From CAZAYY01 sp964489525 (lineage in GTDB: Bacteria; Chloroflexota; Anaerolineae; Anaerolineales; JABWBV01): a DNA stretch of 64,000 bases. Location: the NCBI GenBank assembly GCA_964489525.1, contig CAZAYY010000019.1:15829-79828 (forward strand), in the 5' to 3' direction. Both the position numbers and the translations under genes were made by a program. Each line of letters starts with the position of its first letter. Within the stretch, counting starts at the first letter, position 1. Positions 44,838-52,296 of this stretch are shown here, piece after piece. A model generated the notes under the pieces. The model worked only from the letters and a program-made list of their open reading frames with translations. It was not told the origin of the DNA and searched no databases.

Positions 44838-46126
44838 GCCAGACGGGGCGCCCTGCCCCATTTTTTCCCCGCTGGGCTGCCTGGGCTTTGCAGGCTGTCC
44901 GTACCTGGCTGAGCAGCCTGGCCGCCCCGGTGAACGACGACCCCGGCTGGTGGGCGCTCGGTTCTGGCAGCTCAACCCTGCAAACCCCACAAGAACAAAG
45001 CGCAGCCTACCGCGACAGCCTGGCGGCCTGGCGTACCCACCCGATGGCCTGGCGCATGATTGCCCTGATGCGCGACCACATCCTGGGCGATGGCATTGCC
45101 CTGTCCAGCCCGAACCCTGACCTGGAGGCCTTCACCCAACGCTTCTGGCATCACCGGAAAAACCGCCTGGACCTGCGCCTGGAAGCCATGGTGGATGAAT
45201 TGAATCGCTGCGGCGACCTGTTTATTTTGCTTTTTCGCAGTCCGGCAGATGGCATGAGCTACCTGCGCTTCCTCACCCGCGAGGAAATTGCCGGCATCGA
45301 AACTGCCCCCAACGACCGCGAGCAGGAATGGGTCTACCACCAGCACGACCCCACCCACCCGGGGGCCACCCTGGCCTGGCTCAGTCCAGACCATCCCCAG
45401 GCGGCCCAGGCTGAGGTGGTCTGCCTGCATTACGCAGTCAACCGCCCGGTGGGGGCGCTGTACGGCGCCGGGGAGCTGGACACCCTGCTGCCCTGGCTGA
45501 ACCGCTATCAGGTGATGTTGGAAGGGCGCGCCCGGCTGCACATTGCCCTGCGCACCTTCCTGTGGTTCATCACGGTGCCTGCCAACCGGGTTGCGGCCAA
45601 AATTGCCCAATACCGCCGCCCGCCGGAGCCTGGGTCCGTGGTGGTGAAAGACCCGGGTGAAACCTGGGAGGTACAGGCCCCCGCGCTGCATGCCGCAGAC
45701 GCCCGCCACGACCTGGATATGCTCTACCGCATGCTGCTGGCAGGCAGCGGTTTGCCCGGTCACTGGCTGGGCGACCAGGACACCGCCAACCTGGCCACCG
45801 CCCGGGCTGCGCAGTCACCCGCCGAACGCACCCTGCGCCGCCGCCAGTTGTACATGATTTTCATGCTGCAAGACCTGGCGCTTACCGCTTACCGCCGGGC
45901 TGCCGGGCTGGGCAAAGTGCCATCGCTGGACGAAAGTGACCCCGGCCGGCTCTTCCAGGTGAGGGTCACCGAAATCAGCCGGGACGACAACCTGGCCCTG
46001 GCCCAGGCCGCCGAATCCATGGCCCGGGCGATGGATACCGCCCTCTCCTGGCAGCCAGAGAACGCAGCCCTGCGCCAAAAAGCCCTGGACGCCGTTTTTC
46101 AGGCGGGAGGAATCGGAAAAATTTGA
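44831..46126 (+). CDS. Phage portal protein
   Basis: A 431-residue portal protein. WRMIALMRDHILGDGIAL, RFWHHRKNRLDLRLEAMVDELNRCGDLFI (given by its ends), and the C-terminal GDQDTANLATARAAQSPAERTLRRRQ are family motifs of the HK97/SPP1-type portal ring. It forms the DNA entry vertex. No frame break. Confidence 0.9.
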   Translation: MVSQTGRPAPFFPRWAAWALQAVRTWLSSLAAPVNDDPGWWALGSGSSTLQTPQEQSAAYRDSLAAWRTHPMAWRMIALMRDHILGDGIALSSPNPDLEAFTQRFWHHRKNRLDLRLEAMVDELNRCGDLFILLFRSPADGMSYLRFLTREEIAGIETAPNDREQEWVYHQHDPTHPGATLAWLSPDHPQAAQAEVVCLHYAVNRPVGALYGAGELDTLLPWLNRYQVMLEGRARLHIALRTFLWFITVPANRVAAKIAQYRRPPEPGSVVVKDPGETWEVQAPALHAADARHDLDMLYRMLLAGSGLPGHWLGDQDTANLATARAAQSPAERTLRRRQLYMIFMLQDLALTAYRRAAGLGKVPSLDESDPGRLFQVRVTEISRDDNLALAQAAESMARAMDTALSWQPENAALRQKALDAVFQAGGIGKI

Positions 46127-46157
46127 AATTGGAAATTTTAAATTTATAAATTTCGAG
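46118..46157 (+). other. AT-rich low-complexity spacer
   Basis: About 35 bp of AAATTT-like sequence (AAATTTGAAATTGGAAATTT and TAAATTTATAAATTT, overlapping parts) between the portal and the next gene, in an otherwise GC-rich region. A similar segment lies at 61921-61957. Confidence 0.5.
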
Positions 46158-46163
46158 GAACCG

Positions 46164-46379
46164 ATGGAACTGACCGATATTAACACCGTTTTGCAAATCA
46201 TCAACACCGCCGGGATTGCCGGTGTGCTGCTGTGGGTGGTGTTTCTCTTTTTAAAAGGGGACATTATCAACAAAGGCATGCTCGACCGGATTTTGGATGT
46301 ATACGACCAGCGGCTGGAAGACCTGACCACCCGCATTCTGACCCGGTTGGAAGAGGTGCTGCGTGAGCACAGGGAGTAG
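46164..46379 (+). CDS. Small membrane protein of the phage-like cassette
   Basis: 71 residues: a hydrophobic segment (TAGIAGVLLWVVFLFL, about 15-30) followed by a charged amphipathic helix. Size and layout resemble a holin or small membrane accessory protein, but no family is recognised. GAGGAA seven bases before ATG 46164. Its stop overlaps the protease start. Confidence 0.7.
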   Translation: MELTDINTVLQIINTAGIAGVLLWVVFLFLKGDIINKGMLDRILDVYDQRLEDLTTRILTRLEEVLREHRE

Positions 46380-47256
46380 CGCCCAGGCGGGTTCCCGTGC
46401 TGGGGCAGAATTTCGGCTGCGCACCGCCCCGCTGGAGCTGAGCACAGGCCGCGGGCCAGGCCGGGTGGACCGGCGGGCAGGCATTCTCTATGGGGTTTCC
46501 GTTGCCCAGGCGGTGGAGGCGCTTGGGCACGGCCTTGTCCTGGATGAAACCAGCCTGCAGCAAATTGCTGCCCTGGGCAGCGCCGCCCCAAATGGGGTCA
46601 AATGCCGCTTCAGCCACCCTGGCCTGGCCAGCGATGGCCTGGGCAAATACCTGGGGCGGGTGAAAGCCCTGCGGGTGGAACCCGCAAGCCTGGATGCCCC
46701 GGCCCGGGTGGTGGGTAACTTGCATCTCTCACGGTTGGCCTTTGCATCCCCGGCCGGCGACCTGGGCAGCTACATTCTGGATGCGGCAGAACAGGCGCCG
46801 GATGCCCTGGGGCTGTCGGTGGTGATGGATATCGCCCGGGTGTGGGTTGGCCCAAACGGCCAGGAAACCCCGCTGTGCGACCCGCAAACCAACCGCAGTG
46901 TTCCCCGCCCGCCTGGGGTTGCCCCGCTGCCTGTTGTGCGCCCGCTGGCGCTGTACGCTGTGGACATGGTGGACGAACCTGCCGCCAACCGCGGCGGTTT
47001 GTTTTCCATTGCTCAGGTTCTGCACCCCGTGGATGGGCCAGCCCTGGCTGTGCCCGAAACCGATTCATTGATTGGAGAAATATACCCTATGGAAGAGACC
47101 CCCTTGACCTCACAAGCGGCTCAGTCTGGTGAAACCAGCGCCGCTGAAGCGGTACCTGCAACTACGCCCGATTGGAGCAGCGCCCTGGCGCGCAGCGCAG
47201 CCCGTCAGATGATTGCCGCTTCGGGTTTGCCTGCCCCGGTCCAGCAGCGCCTGTAA
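46363..47256 (+). CDS. Prohead protease / scaffold half of a protease-capsid fusion
   Basis: A 297-residue product starting at GTG 46363. The sequence RRAGILYGVSVAQAVEALGHG and GVKCRFSHPG through a maturation-protease-like beta domain, then a helical scaffold-like C terminus (ALARSAARQMIAASGLPAPVQQ), matches the protease half of the prohead protease/major capsid fusion family. It ends at TAA 47254-47256, but the frame continues without any shift into the capsid gene, so this stop interrupts what is one polypeptide in relatives. Confidence 0.82.
   Translation: MSTGSSAQAGSRAGAEFRLRTAPLELSTGRGPGRVDRRAGILYGVSVAQAVEALGHGLVLDETSLQQIAALGSAAPNGVKCRFSHPGLASDGLGKYLGRVKALRVEPASLDAPARVVGNLHLSRLAFASPAGDLGSYILDAAEQAPDALGLSVVMDIARVWVGPNGQETPLCDPQTNRSVPRPPGVAPLPVVRPLALYAVDMVDEPAANRGGLFSIAQVLHPVDGPALAVPETDSLIGEIYPMEETPLTSQAAQSGETSAAEAVPATTPDWSSALARSAARQMIAASGLPAPVQQRL
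47254..47256 (+). other. In-frame TAA separating protease and capsid parts
   Basis: CTG TAA AAC CAG: the codon after Leu 297. Reading through gives NQAYQQPAEVEAAIAQ, a natural helical continuation. A single C-to-T change from CAA would explain it. Confidence 0.7.
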
Positions 47257-47283
47257 AACCAGGCCTACCAGCAGCCCGCAGAA

Positions 47284-48492
47284 GTGGAAGCCGCCATCGC
47301 CCAGGCCCGCCAGGAACTGGCCGCCCTGCAGGAAGACGGCGTGGTGCGCCTGCCCGGCCAACCCGCCCGCCTGACCTGGCAGCGCGAAGGCATTGACGAA
47401 ATCCGCCTGGCGCTTGAAGCCCTGGTGGATGGCAGCCGCCCGCCCCAGGGCGTCCATCCGCTCAGCGGCCTGCGCGATCTGTACGTCCGGGTGACCGGCG
47501 ACTACGACATGCACGGGCGTTTCGACCCTTCCCGCTCCCAGTTTGCCAGCGCCGACAGCAGCACCATGGCTGGCATGGTGGCGAACGCCCTCAACAAACG
47601 GGTGATTGACCTGTTCAACCAGTACCCGCAGTGGTGGCTGCCTGCCGTCACCGTGGAAGATTTCACCTCGCTCCAACAGGTGCGCTGGGTTACCCTGGGC
47701 GGGATTGGCGAACTGCCCACCGTGGCCGAAGGTGCCGCCTACAGCGAAATGGCCTGGGACGACCAGACTGAAACCGCCAGCTTTGTCAAAAAAGGCGGGT
47801 ATATTGGCATTACCCAGGAAGCGATTGACAAGGACGACACCCGCCGCCTGCAAACTGCGCCGCGCGCCCTGGCCCAGGCTGCCTGGATGACGCTGGGTAA
47901 ATCCATTGCCGCCATCTTCACCGCCAACAGCGGCGCCGGGCCAGCCATGAGCGATGGCAATGCCCTGTTCCACGCCAACCACAGCAACCTGGGCACCACC
48001 GCCCTCAGTTTTTCGGCCTGGAGCGCCACCCGCACTGCCATGCAGAAGCAAACCGAGCTGAACAGCGGCGAAGCCCTCGGCGGGCTGACCTCACCTTACA
48101 TGCTCTGGATTCCGGTGGACCTCGAAACCACCGCCGAACAGGTGTTGGGAAGCTTTAGCGACCCGCGTGAAGGAACCACCACCAGCTACAACGCCGCCAA
48201 CCCGTTTGCCACCGGCAGCAGCCAACCAGAAGCCCTGGCCAACGCCCGCCAGCGCATCATTAAAGTGCCATTCTGGACCGACACCAACAACTGGGCCGCC
48301 CAGGCCAACCCGCTGCTCTACCCGAGCATTGGCCTGGGTTTCCGCTACGGGCGCACCCCGGAAATCTTCAGCGTTGCCTCCCCCACCGCCGGGCTGATGT
48401 TCACCAACGACACCCTGCCCGTGAAGGTGCGCTTTTACTTTGCCGTTGGCCCAACCGACTGGCGCGGCCTGTACAAGCACAACGTGGCCTGA
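47284..48492 (+). CDS. Phage major capsid protein (Mu gpT-like / fusion-family)
   Basis: A 402-residue frame, the same frame as the protease half. Motifs: SSTMAGMVANALNKRVID, the acidic SEMAWDDQTETASFVKKGGY (in pieces), GITQEAIDKDD, and AMSDGNALFHANHSNLG, which is the signature of the gpT-like capsid of protease/capsid fusions. Any separate start would be the GTG at 47284, which has no Shine-Dalgarno, so expression may need readthrough or re-initiation. The fold is likely HK97. Confidence 0.88.
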   Translation: MEAAIAQARQELAALQEDGVVRLPGQPARLTWQREGIDEIRLALEALVDGSRPPQGVHPLSGLRDLYVRVTGDYDMHGRFDPSRSQFASADSSTMAGMVANALNKRVIDLFNQYPQWWLPAVTVEDFTSLQQVRWVTLGGIGELPTVAEGAAYSEMAWDDQTETASFVKKGGYIGITQEAIDKDDTRRLQTAPRALAQAAWMTLGKSIAAIFTANSGAGPAMSDGNALFHANHSNLGTTALSFSAWSATRTAMQKQTELNSGEALGGLTSPYMLWIPVDLETTAEQVLGSFSDPREGTTTSYNAANPFATGSSQPEALANARQRIIKVPFWTDTNNWAAQANPLLYPSIGLGFRYGRTPEIFSVASPTAGLMFTNDTLPVKVRFYFAVGPTDWRGLYKHNVA

Positions 48493-48590
48493 TCGTAAAC
48501 CCGACCCGAAATTAAGAAAACCAGCCGCTGGCGGGCGGGGACAATGCTCCCTGCCCGCCAGTACGGCCTCATTTTAAAACAGGAGACACC

Positions 48591-48962
48591 ATGCAAGGAA
48601 ATCACCTTGTCTACACCTGGCACATTCCAGGAACCCTGGCGGCCAACGCCAGCATTGTTTTTACCACCCCGTTCAACCTATCGCTCGAAAAAGTCTCGGC
48701 GGTAGCCAGCAACGACAGCGACGCTACCCTTAAAATTGGCACCAGCGCGGATGATGACGGCTACCTGCCCGCCAGCACCATTGGCGACAGCGGCACGCCG
48801 GTGGTGTTCAGCCGGGCCAACTTCACCGGCGCGCTCACCGAAAGCGGTACATCGCCCCACATCGCCGCCGGAACCGTGGTTGCCCTGGCGCTGGATTTCG
48901 ATGGTGCTGCCGGAACTGCCGCCCAAAACGTAACCATTGCCCTGGTATTCAGCGAGGGGTAG
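48591..48962 (+). CDS. Phage-like structural protein, possibly head decoration
   Basis: A 123-residue beta-rich protein with no signal peptide (FTTPFNLSLEKVSAVASND, VVALALDFDGAAGTAAQNVT). Lies directly after the capsid gene, where decoration or head-fibre proteins usually lie, and has AGGAG before ATG 48591. Family not recognised. Confidence 0.7.
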   Translation: MQGNHLVYTWHIPGTLAANASIVFTTPFNLSLEKVSAVASNDSDATLKIGTSADDDGYLPASTIGDSGTPVVFSRANFTGALTESGTSPHIAAGTVVALALDFDGAAGTAAQNVTIALVFSEG

Positions 48963-48981
48963 CCCCTGAGGAGGCGTTAAG

Positions 48982-49239
48982 ATGAACGCAAATATTCCCC
49001 TGCCTCCTGCTGCGCTGCGCACCTGGCTGCTGGCCCACGGTTACGACCGCCCCATTCTGCGCTGGCAGGCGGTATCCCCGGTGGTTTTCCAGGTGGTGCT
49101 GTTGGGCGGGATGGAGCTGGATATCACCCTGCCTCGTCCGGTTGAAATGCCCCCAGCCCAGCCAACCCCGCCTGAGGGTCAACCCCGGGTTCAACTCGAA
49201 GCCAGCCCTGGCGCCCGGCGCGTCCGGAGGAAGTCATGA
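48982..49239 (+). CDS. Small hypothetical protein of the cassette
   Basis: 85 residues, with an ordered N-terminal half (LRTWLLAHGYDRPILRWQAV) and a Pro/Arg-rich C-terminal tail. GAGGAGG before ATG 48982. It overlaps the adaptor gene by 4 bp. Role unknown. Confidence 0.6.
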   Translation: MNANIPLPPAALRTWLLAHGYDRPILRWQAVSPVVFQVVLLGGMELDITLPRPVEMPPAQPTPPEGQPRVQLEASPGARRVRRKS

Positions 49240-49913
49240 CCACCCTGGGCGAACTGGCCACCCGCTGCCAGGCTGCCTTGGCCGACAGCAGCGCCGGGGT
49301 GTGGAGTGAGGCCCAAATCCAGGATTGGTGCCTGGAATCCATTCGGGAATACACCCGGACTTTTACCCGCCAGCGCACGGCCAGCATAACCACCCAGGCC
49401 AACACCCGCCGCTACGAACTTCCTGCTGATTTTTTGGACGCCCTGCAGGTGGAATATCCGGCTGGCCTCGAGCCGCCCGTTACCCTGGACCCGGGGTTGG
49501 CCAGTTCGCCGGGCTTTTACCGGTGCAGTGGACTTTACGATGTGGAATACAGCGCCGACCCGGGTGAAGCGCCTGTTTTGGTGTTAAGTGCGCTCCCCCA
49601 GGCCGGGCAGACCATTTCCATCCGCTACCAGGGGCTGCATGCCCTCGCCCTGGATGAGACGGATGCGCTCAGCGTTCCACCCCAGCACGAGCCGATGCTG
49701 GCTGCCCACGTGGTCTGGCAGGCCTGGCAGCAGCTCACCAGCGCCGAAATGGCCGCCCCCGTCAGCAGCAGCGGGCTGGTGATGAGCCAGCTTGCTGTAA
49801 ACGCCCGGGCTGCCTGGCGGCGATTTGAAAGCTTGCGCGACACGGCCCTGCTCGACGCGGCCCCCGGCCGGGTGGCGGCAGCCTGGCCGATGGACCGCTG
49901 GGACCGGAGATAG
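49236..49913 (+). CDS. Head-tail adaptor / connector protein
   Basis: A 225-residue protein with the pattern of phage adaptor proteins: N-terminal helices for the portal-binding domain (ELATRCQAALAD, QIQDWCLESIREYTR), a beta segment YELPADFLDALQVEY, and a long C-terminal helical part (LAAHVVWQAWQQL, AVNARAAWRRFESL). It probably sits below the portal ring. Confidence 0.75.
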   Translation: MTTLGELATRCQAALADSSAGVWSEAQIQDWCLESIREYTRTFTRQRTASITTQANTRRYELPADFLDALQVEYPAGLEPPVTLDPGLASSPGFYRCSGLYDVEYSADPGEAPVLVLSALPQAGQTISIRYQGLHALALDETDALSVPPQHEPMLAAHVVWQAWQQLTSAEMAAPVSSSGLVMSQLAVNARAAWRRFESLRDTALLDAAPGRVAAAWPMDRWDRR

Positions 49914-49923
49914 GGAAAAGCCC

Positions 49924-50649
49924 ATGCCTTCGCAGAAACCCGCTCCATCTGCCTACCTGGCCGCTCGCTTTGGCCGCAGCCAACCCGATGAGGAAGAACC
50001 ACCGCGCTACACCATCCGGGCTGCCCCCGGTATGCAGGCTGACCTGCTGGCCTGGTGGCAGCGGGTGCGCGGCATGGTGCTGCGCAAAGAAAGCCTGGCT
50101 GACCATACTACCGCCACCGTATGCGGCGGCCTGGACAACGCCGCCCTGGCCGACTTCACCAGCATCTCCGGCGGGATGGGCGCAAAAGCCTACCTGTGGG
50201 GTCAAACAGCTTATGCAGCCGGCGGGTTTGGCGGTACGGGCAGTGCCCAGGCTTCCACCCTGCTGCTGCGGCGGGCTTTCACTTCTGGGGCTGTCGCCAG
50301 CCCGGTAGAACTCTTCCTGGACGGGGCCAGCCGCCGTTGGGTGCTGGAAAACCAGACCATCTACGCCTTTGAAATTTTGCTGGCAGGCTGGCATGAAACC
50401 AAAGGCGCCCAGGTGGCCTATGCCTGGCGCATCCAGGGGCTGGCCCGCAGGGGCGCTACCGCCGCCAACACCACCCTGGTTGCCAGCGGGGTCAGTTCCC
50501 TGGGTGCAGACGCGGGTGCGCCAGCCGCCCCCTTCGTTCAGGCCGACACCACAAATGGCGCCCTGGGACTGTGGGCCTATACCACCGGCAGCCTGGGCGA
50601 CGCACAGTACTTCGTCGCCAGGGCCAGCCTGGTGGAAGTGGCCAGTTAG
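49924..50649 (+). CDS. Phage fibre/spike-like structural protein
   Basis: A 241-residue protein. QTAYAAGGFGGTGSAQAS, then LLRRAFTSGAVASPVELFLDGASRRWVLENQTIYAF, matches the beta-rich receptor-binding-type repeat common in phage fibre and baseplate proteins (ALRG..TDATPTELFLDG.). Start ATG 49924 is 10 bp past the previous stop. Confidence 0.72.
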   Translation: MPSQKPAPSAYLAARFGRSQPDEEEPPRYTIRAAPGMQADLLAWWQRVRGMVLRKESLADHTTATVCGGLDNAALADFTSISGGMGAKAYLWGQTAYAAGGFGGTGSAQASTLLLRRAFTSGAVASPVELFLDGASRRWVLENQTIYAFEILLAGWHETKGAQVAYAWRIQGLARRGATAANTTLVASGVSSLGADAGAPAAPFVQADTTNGALGLWAYTTGSLGDAQYFVARASLVEVAS

Positions 50650-50734
50650 TTAAACCCATTTTTGCTTCCAATGGTGTGGGTGAAACCGCGACCGGTTTTC
50701 ACCCCCGCCCCCCTTGATAATTGAACTGGAGAAG

Positions 50735-50971
50735 ATGATGATTCCACCGATTGGACCGATTGAATACAGCCTTCCCGTTACGCCAGCCGATGGCAGCGAC
50801 ATTGCCCCCTGCCGGGCGCTGCTGGTGGGCGCGGCCGGCAGCGTTAAAGTGACCTTCACCAGCGGCCAGGAAGACACCCTTTACCTGGCGGCGGGGGTCT
50901 GGCACCCGATGTTTGTCCGCCGGGTTTGGGCAACCGGCACGGCCGCCACAGCCATCCACGCTGGGTACTGA
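50735..50971 (+). CDS. Spike base-like protein (RCAP_rcc01079 family)
   Basis: 78 residues. The run DIAPCRALLVGAAGSVKV, then AAGVWHPMFVRRVWATGTAAT, matches the short spike base protein family found in the Rhodobacter gene transfer agent and many phages. It may mount the fibre on the virion. ATG 50735 has GGAGA upstream; the following gene begins 2 bp past the stop. Confidence 0.78.
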   Translation: MMIPPIGPIEYSLPVTPADGSDIAPCRALLVGAAGSVKVTFTSGQEDTLYLAAGVWHPMFVRRVWATGTAATAIHAGY

Positions 50972-50973
50972 TC

Positions 50974-51621
50974 ATGCCTTCCATCACCCTTCAGCCGCCT
51001 ACCGCCAGCACGGTGCTCTCATCCCTGGCACCTGGCACTCTCCTGGCTGGCAGCGCCCTGGTTTGCGGAGACGATTCGGCTGGCGACAGTATGTGTAAAG
51101 TTGTGCTGGTAAAGTTCGATCTGAGCGCCATTCCCCCAGGCTCGCTGGTCACCTCAGCCAGCCTGCGCCTGTTTGAACACGCTGCGGGTGGGGTGGGCAG
51201 CCGGACGTTAAGTTTGCGCCGGGTGCAGGCTGCCTGGGATGAAGCCGGGGCAACCTGGAACGAGCGCCTGGCCGGAACTGCCTGGAGCCAGCCTGGCTGC
51301 GGCGCGGATGATGCCGACCGCAGCGCAGCAGAGGCCGGGTCGGTTGTATTGGATGGCAGCCCGGCCAACAACTTCGTCACCCTCGGCTCTGGGGCTGGTT
51401 TGGTGGCCGTCATCCAGGGCTGGCTGGATGGTCTCTACCCCAATCACGGCATCCTGCTGCTGAGTTCTGGCTGCAACAATGCCGGGACGATGTACAACAG
51501 CTTCCGCGACCGGACCTACACCAGCACCAGCCAGCGCCCGCGCCTGGATATCACCTACAACAGCCCGGACCCTGGAAAAGCCACCCGCACCGGCCTGGCC
51601 GTCAGCCTGGGCCTGGGTTAA
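50974..51621 (+). CDS. DNRLRE domain-containing protein
   Basis: A 215-residue beta-sandwich protein with DNRLRE-domain hallmarks: KVVLVKFDLSAIPPGS, LRLFEHAAG, AWDEAGATWNERLAGTAW and PRLDITYNSPD. These domains bind carbohydrate or cell-surface material. As the last gene of the cassette it may be a fibre or receptor-binding subunit. No signal peptide. Confidence 0.8.
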   Translation: MPSITLQPPTASTVLSSLAPGTLLAGSALVCGDDSAGDSMCKVVLVKFDLSAIPPGSLVTSASLRLFEHAAGGVGSRTLSLRRVQAAWDEAGATWNERLAGTAWSQPGCGADDADRSAAEAGSVVLDGSPANNFVTLGSGAGLVAVIQGWLDGLYPNHGILLLSSGCNNAGTMYNSFRDRTYTSTSQRPRLDITYNSPDPGKATRTGLAVSLGLG

Positions 51622-51658
51622 AACCTCCCATCCCCCTGCCCCTCTCCCGATTAACCTT

Positions 51659-51687
51659 TTGACAATTGAGAACAAATGTGCTATGAT
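51659..51687 (+). promoter_or_regulatory. Consensus sigma-70 promoter
   Basis: TTGACA (51659-51664), a 17-nt spacer, and TATGAT (51682-51687). One of the best promoters in the window. The predicted start is about A51694. Confidence 0.8.
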
Positions 51688-51693
51688 GGTGCC

Positions 51694-51942
51694 AGGCCGG
51701 TGAAATGGGCAAACCTGACACCGGAAAAACCCTGGCACAATCCATCCATCATGCACGAACCACGCCCACCCAACCCCCAAAACCCACCTCCCTTACCCCC
51801 CCGGCAAGGCAGGCTGCGCTATGCCGCCCTTTGGCTGCGGAAAGCCCGGCGTGCCCTGGAACTCGCCGACACGCCGCCCGCCCATGATGAAGCCCCCAAC
51901 CCCGGACCTGCCCGAAGGTTCCGGCGTTGGGGGCTTTTTTCG
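51694..51942 (+). ncRNA. Candidate structured small RNA
   Basis: About 249 nt between the consensus promoter and a strong terminator. Local helices: CCGGTG (51697-51702) with CACCGG (51719-51724); AGG (51694-51696) with CCT (51731-51733), the outer part of a GTGCCAGG/CCTGGCAC dyad that begins before the start site; CGGCGTG (51847-51853) with CACGCCG (51870-51876). I cannot match it to 6S, SRP, RNase P, tmRNA or a riboswitch. It overlaps the possible 5' end of a protein gene, so a 5' leader or attenuator is an alternative. Confidence 0.45.
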
Positions 51943-52296
51943 TTTTTTGACCGGTTGTGGCTGGTTTGGGCGATTTTGGACCCCGGGCAGCCCGATCCGA
52001 CCGCGGCGTCACCTCAGCCGGGAAGGCCCGGGTTTTCCCGCCAACCCTGGCGAGGCCGCCCATTGGGGCGATATCAAACGGGCATGCTCTGGTTTCATGT
52101 CTGGACGACGCTGCTCAGCCTGTTTTTCATCCTGGCCATCCCACTGCCGCGGCGGTTGATTACGCTGCCCACTGCAGCCGGGCTGGCTTTGTGTGTACTG
52201 GTTTATTGGGGGTTGGGTTCCATGCTGGCCAGGGCGGTGCGCAGCCGCTGGCCTCGGTTTATTTCGCTTGCAGAAGCACGATTTCGACAGGGCTGA
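51751..52296 (+). CDS. Possible small membrane protein (start uncertain)
   Basis: Reading from ATG 51751 gives 181 residues with a Pro/Arg-rich first half and two hydrophobic segments at the end (WTTLLSLFFILAIPL, LPTAAGLALCVLVYWGLG). The intrinsic terminator at 51891-51940 lies inside this frame, so the real start may be ATG 52084, giving a 70-residue two-helix membrane protein. No homologue recognised. The last 38 bp overlap the convergent propeller gene. Confidence 0.35.
   Translation: MHEPRPPNPQNPPPLPPRQGRLRYAALWLRKARRALELADTPPAHDEAPNPGPARRFRRWGLFSFFDRLWLVWAILDPGQPDPTAASPQPGRPGFSRQPWRGRPLGRYQTGMLWFHVWTTLLSLFFILAIPLPRRLITLPTAAGLALCVLVYWGLGSMLARAVRSRWPRFISLAEARFRQG
51891..51940 (+). terminator. 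Strong intrinsic terminator
   Basis: AGCCCCCAAC (51891-51900) pairs perfectly with GTTGGGGGCT (51926-51935), extended by CCGGA/TCCGG inside, and is followed by a T-tract (51935-51940) and a second T-run. Confidence 0.85.

Noticed and set aside
51689..51738. Cyclic di-GMP-I riboswitch suggested by GGGCAAACC
   Set aside because: The second conserved half (GACGCAAAGCC) and tetraloop receptor pairing are absent, and part of the outer stem lies upstream of the predicted start site.
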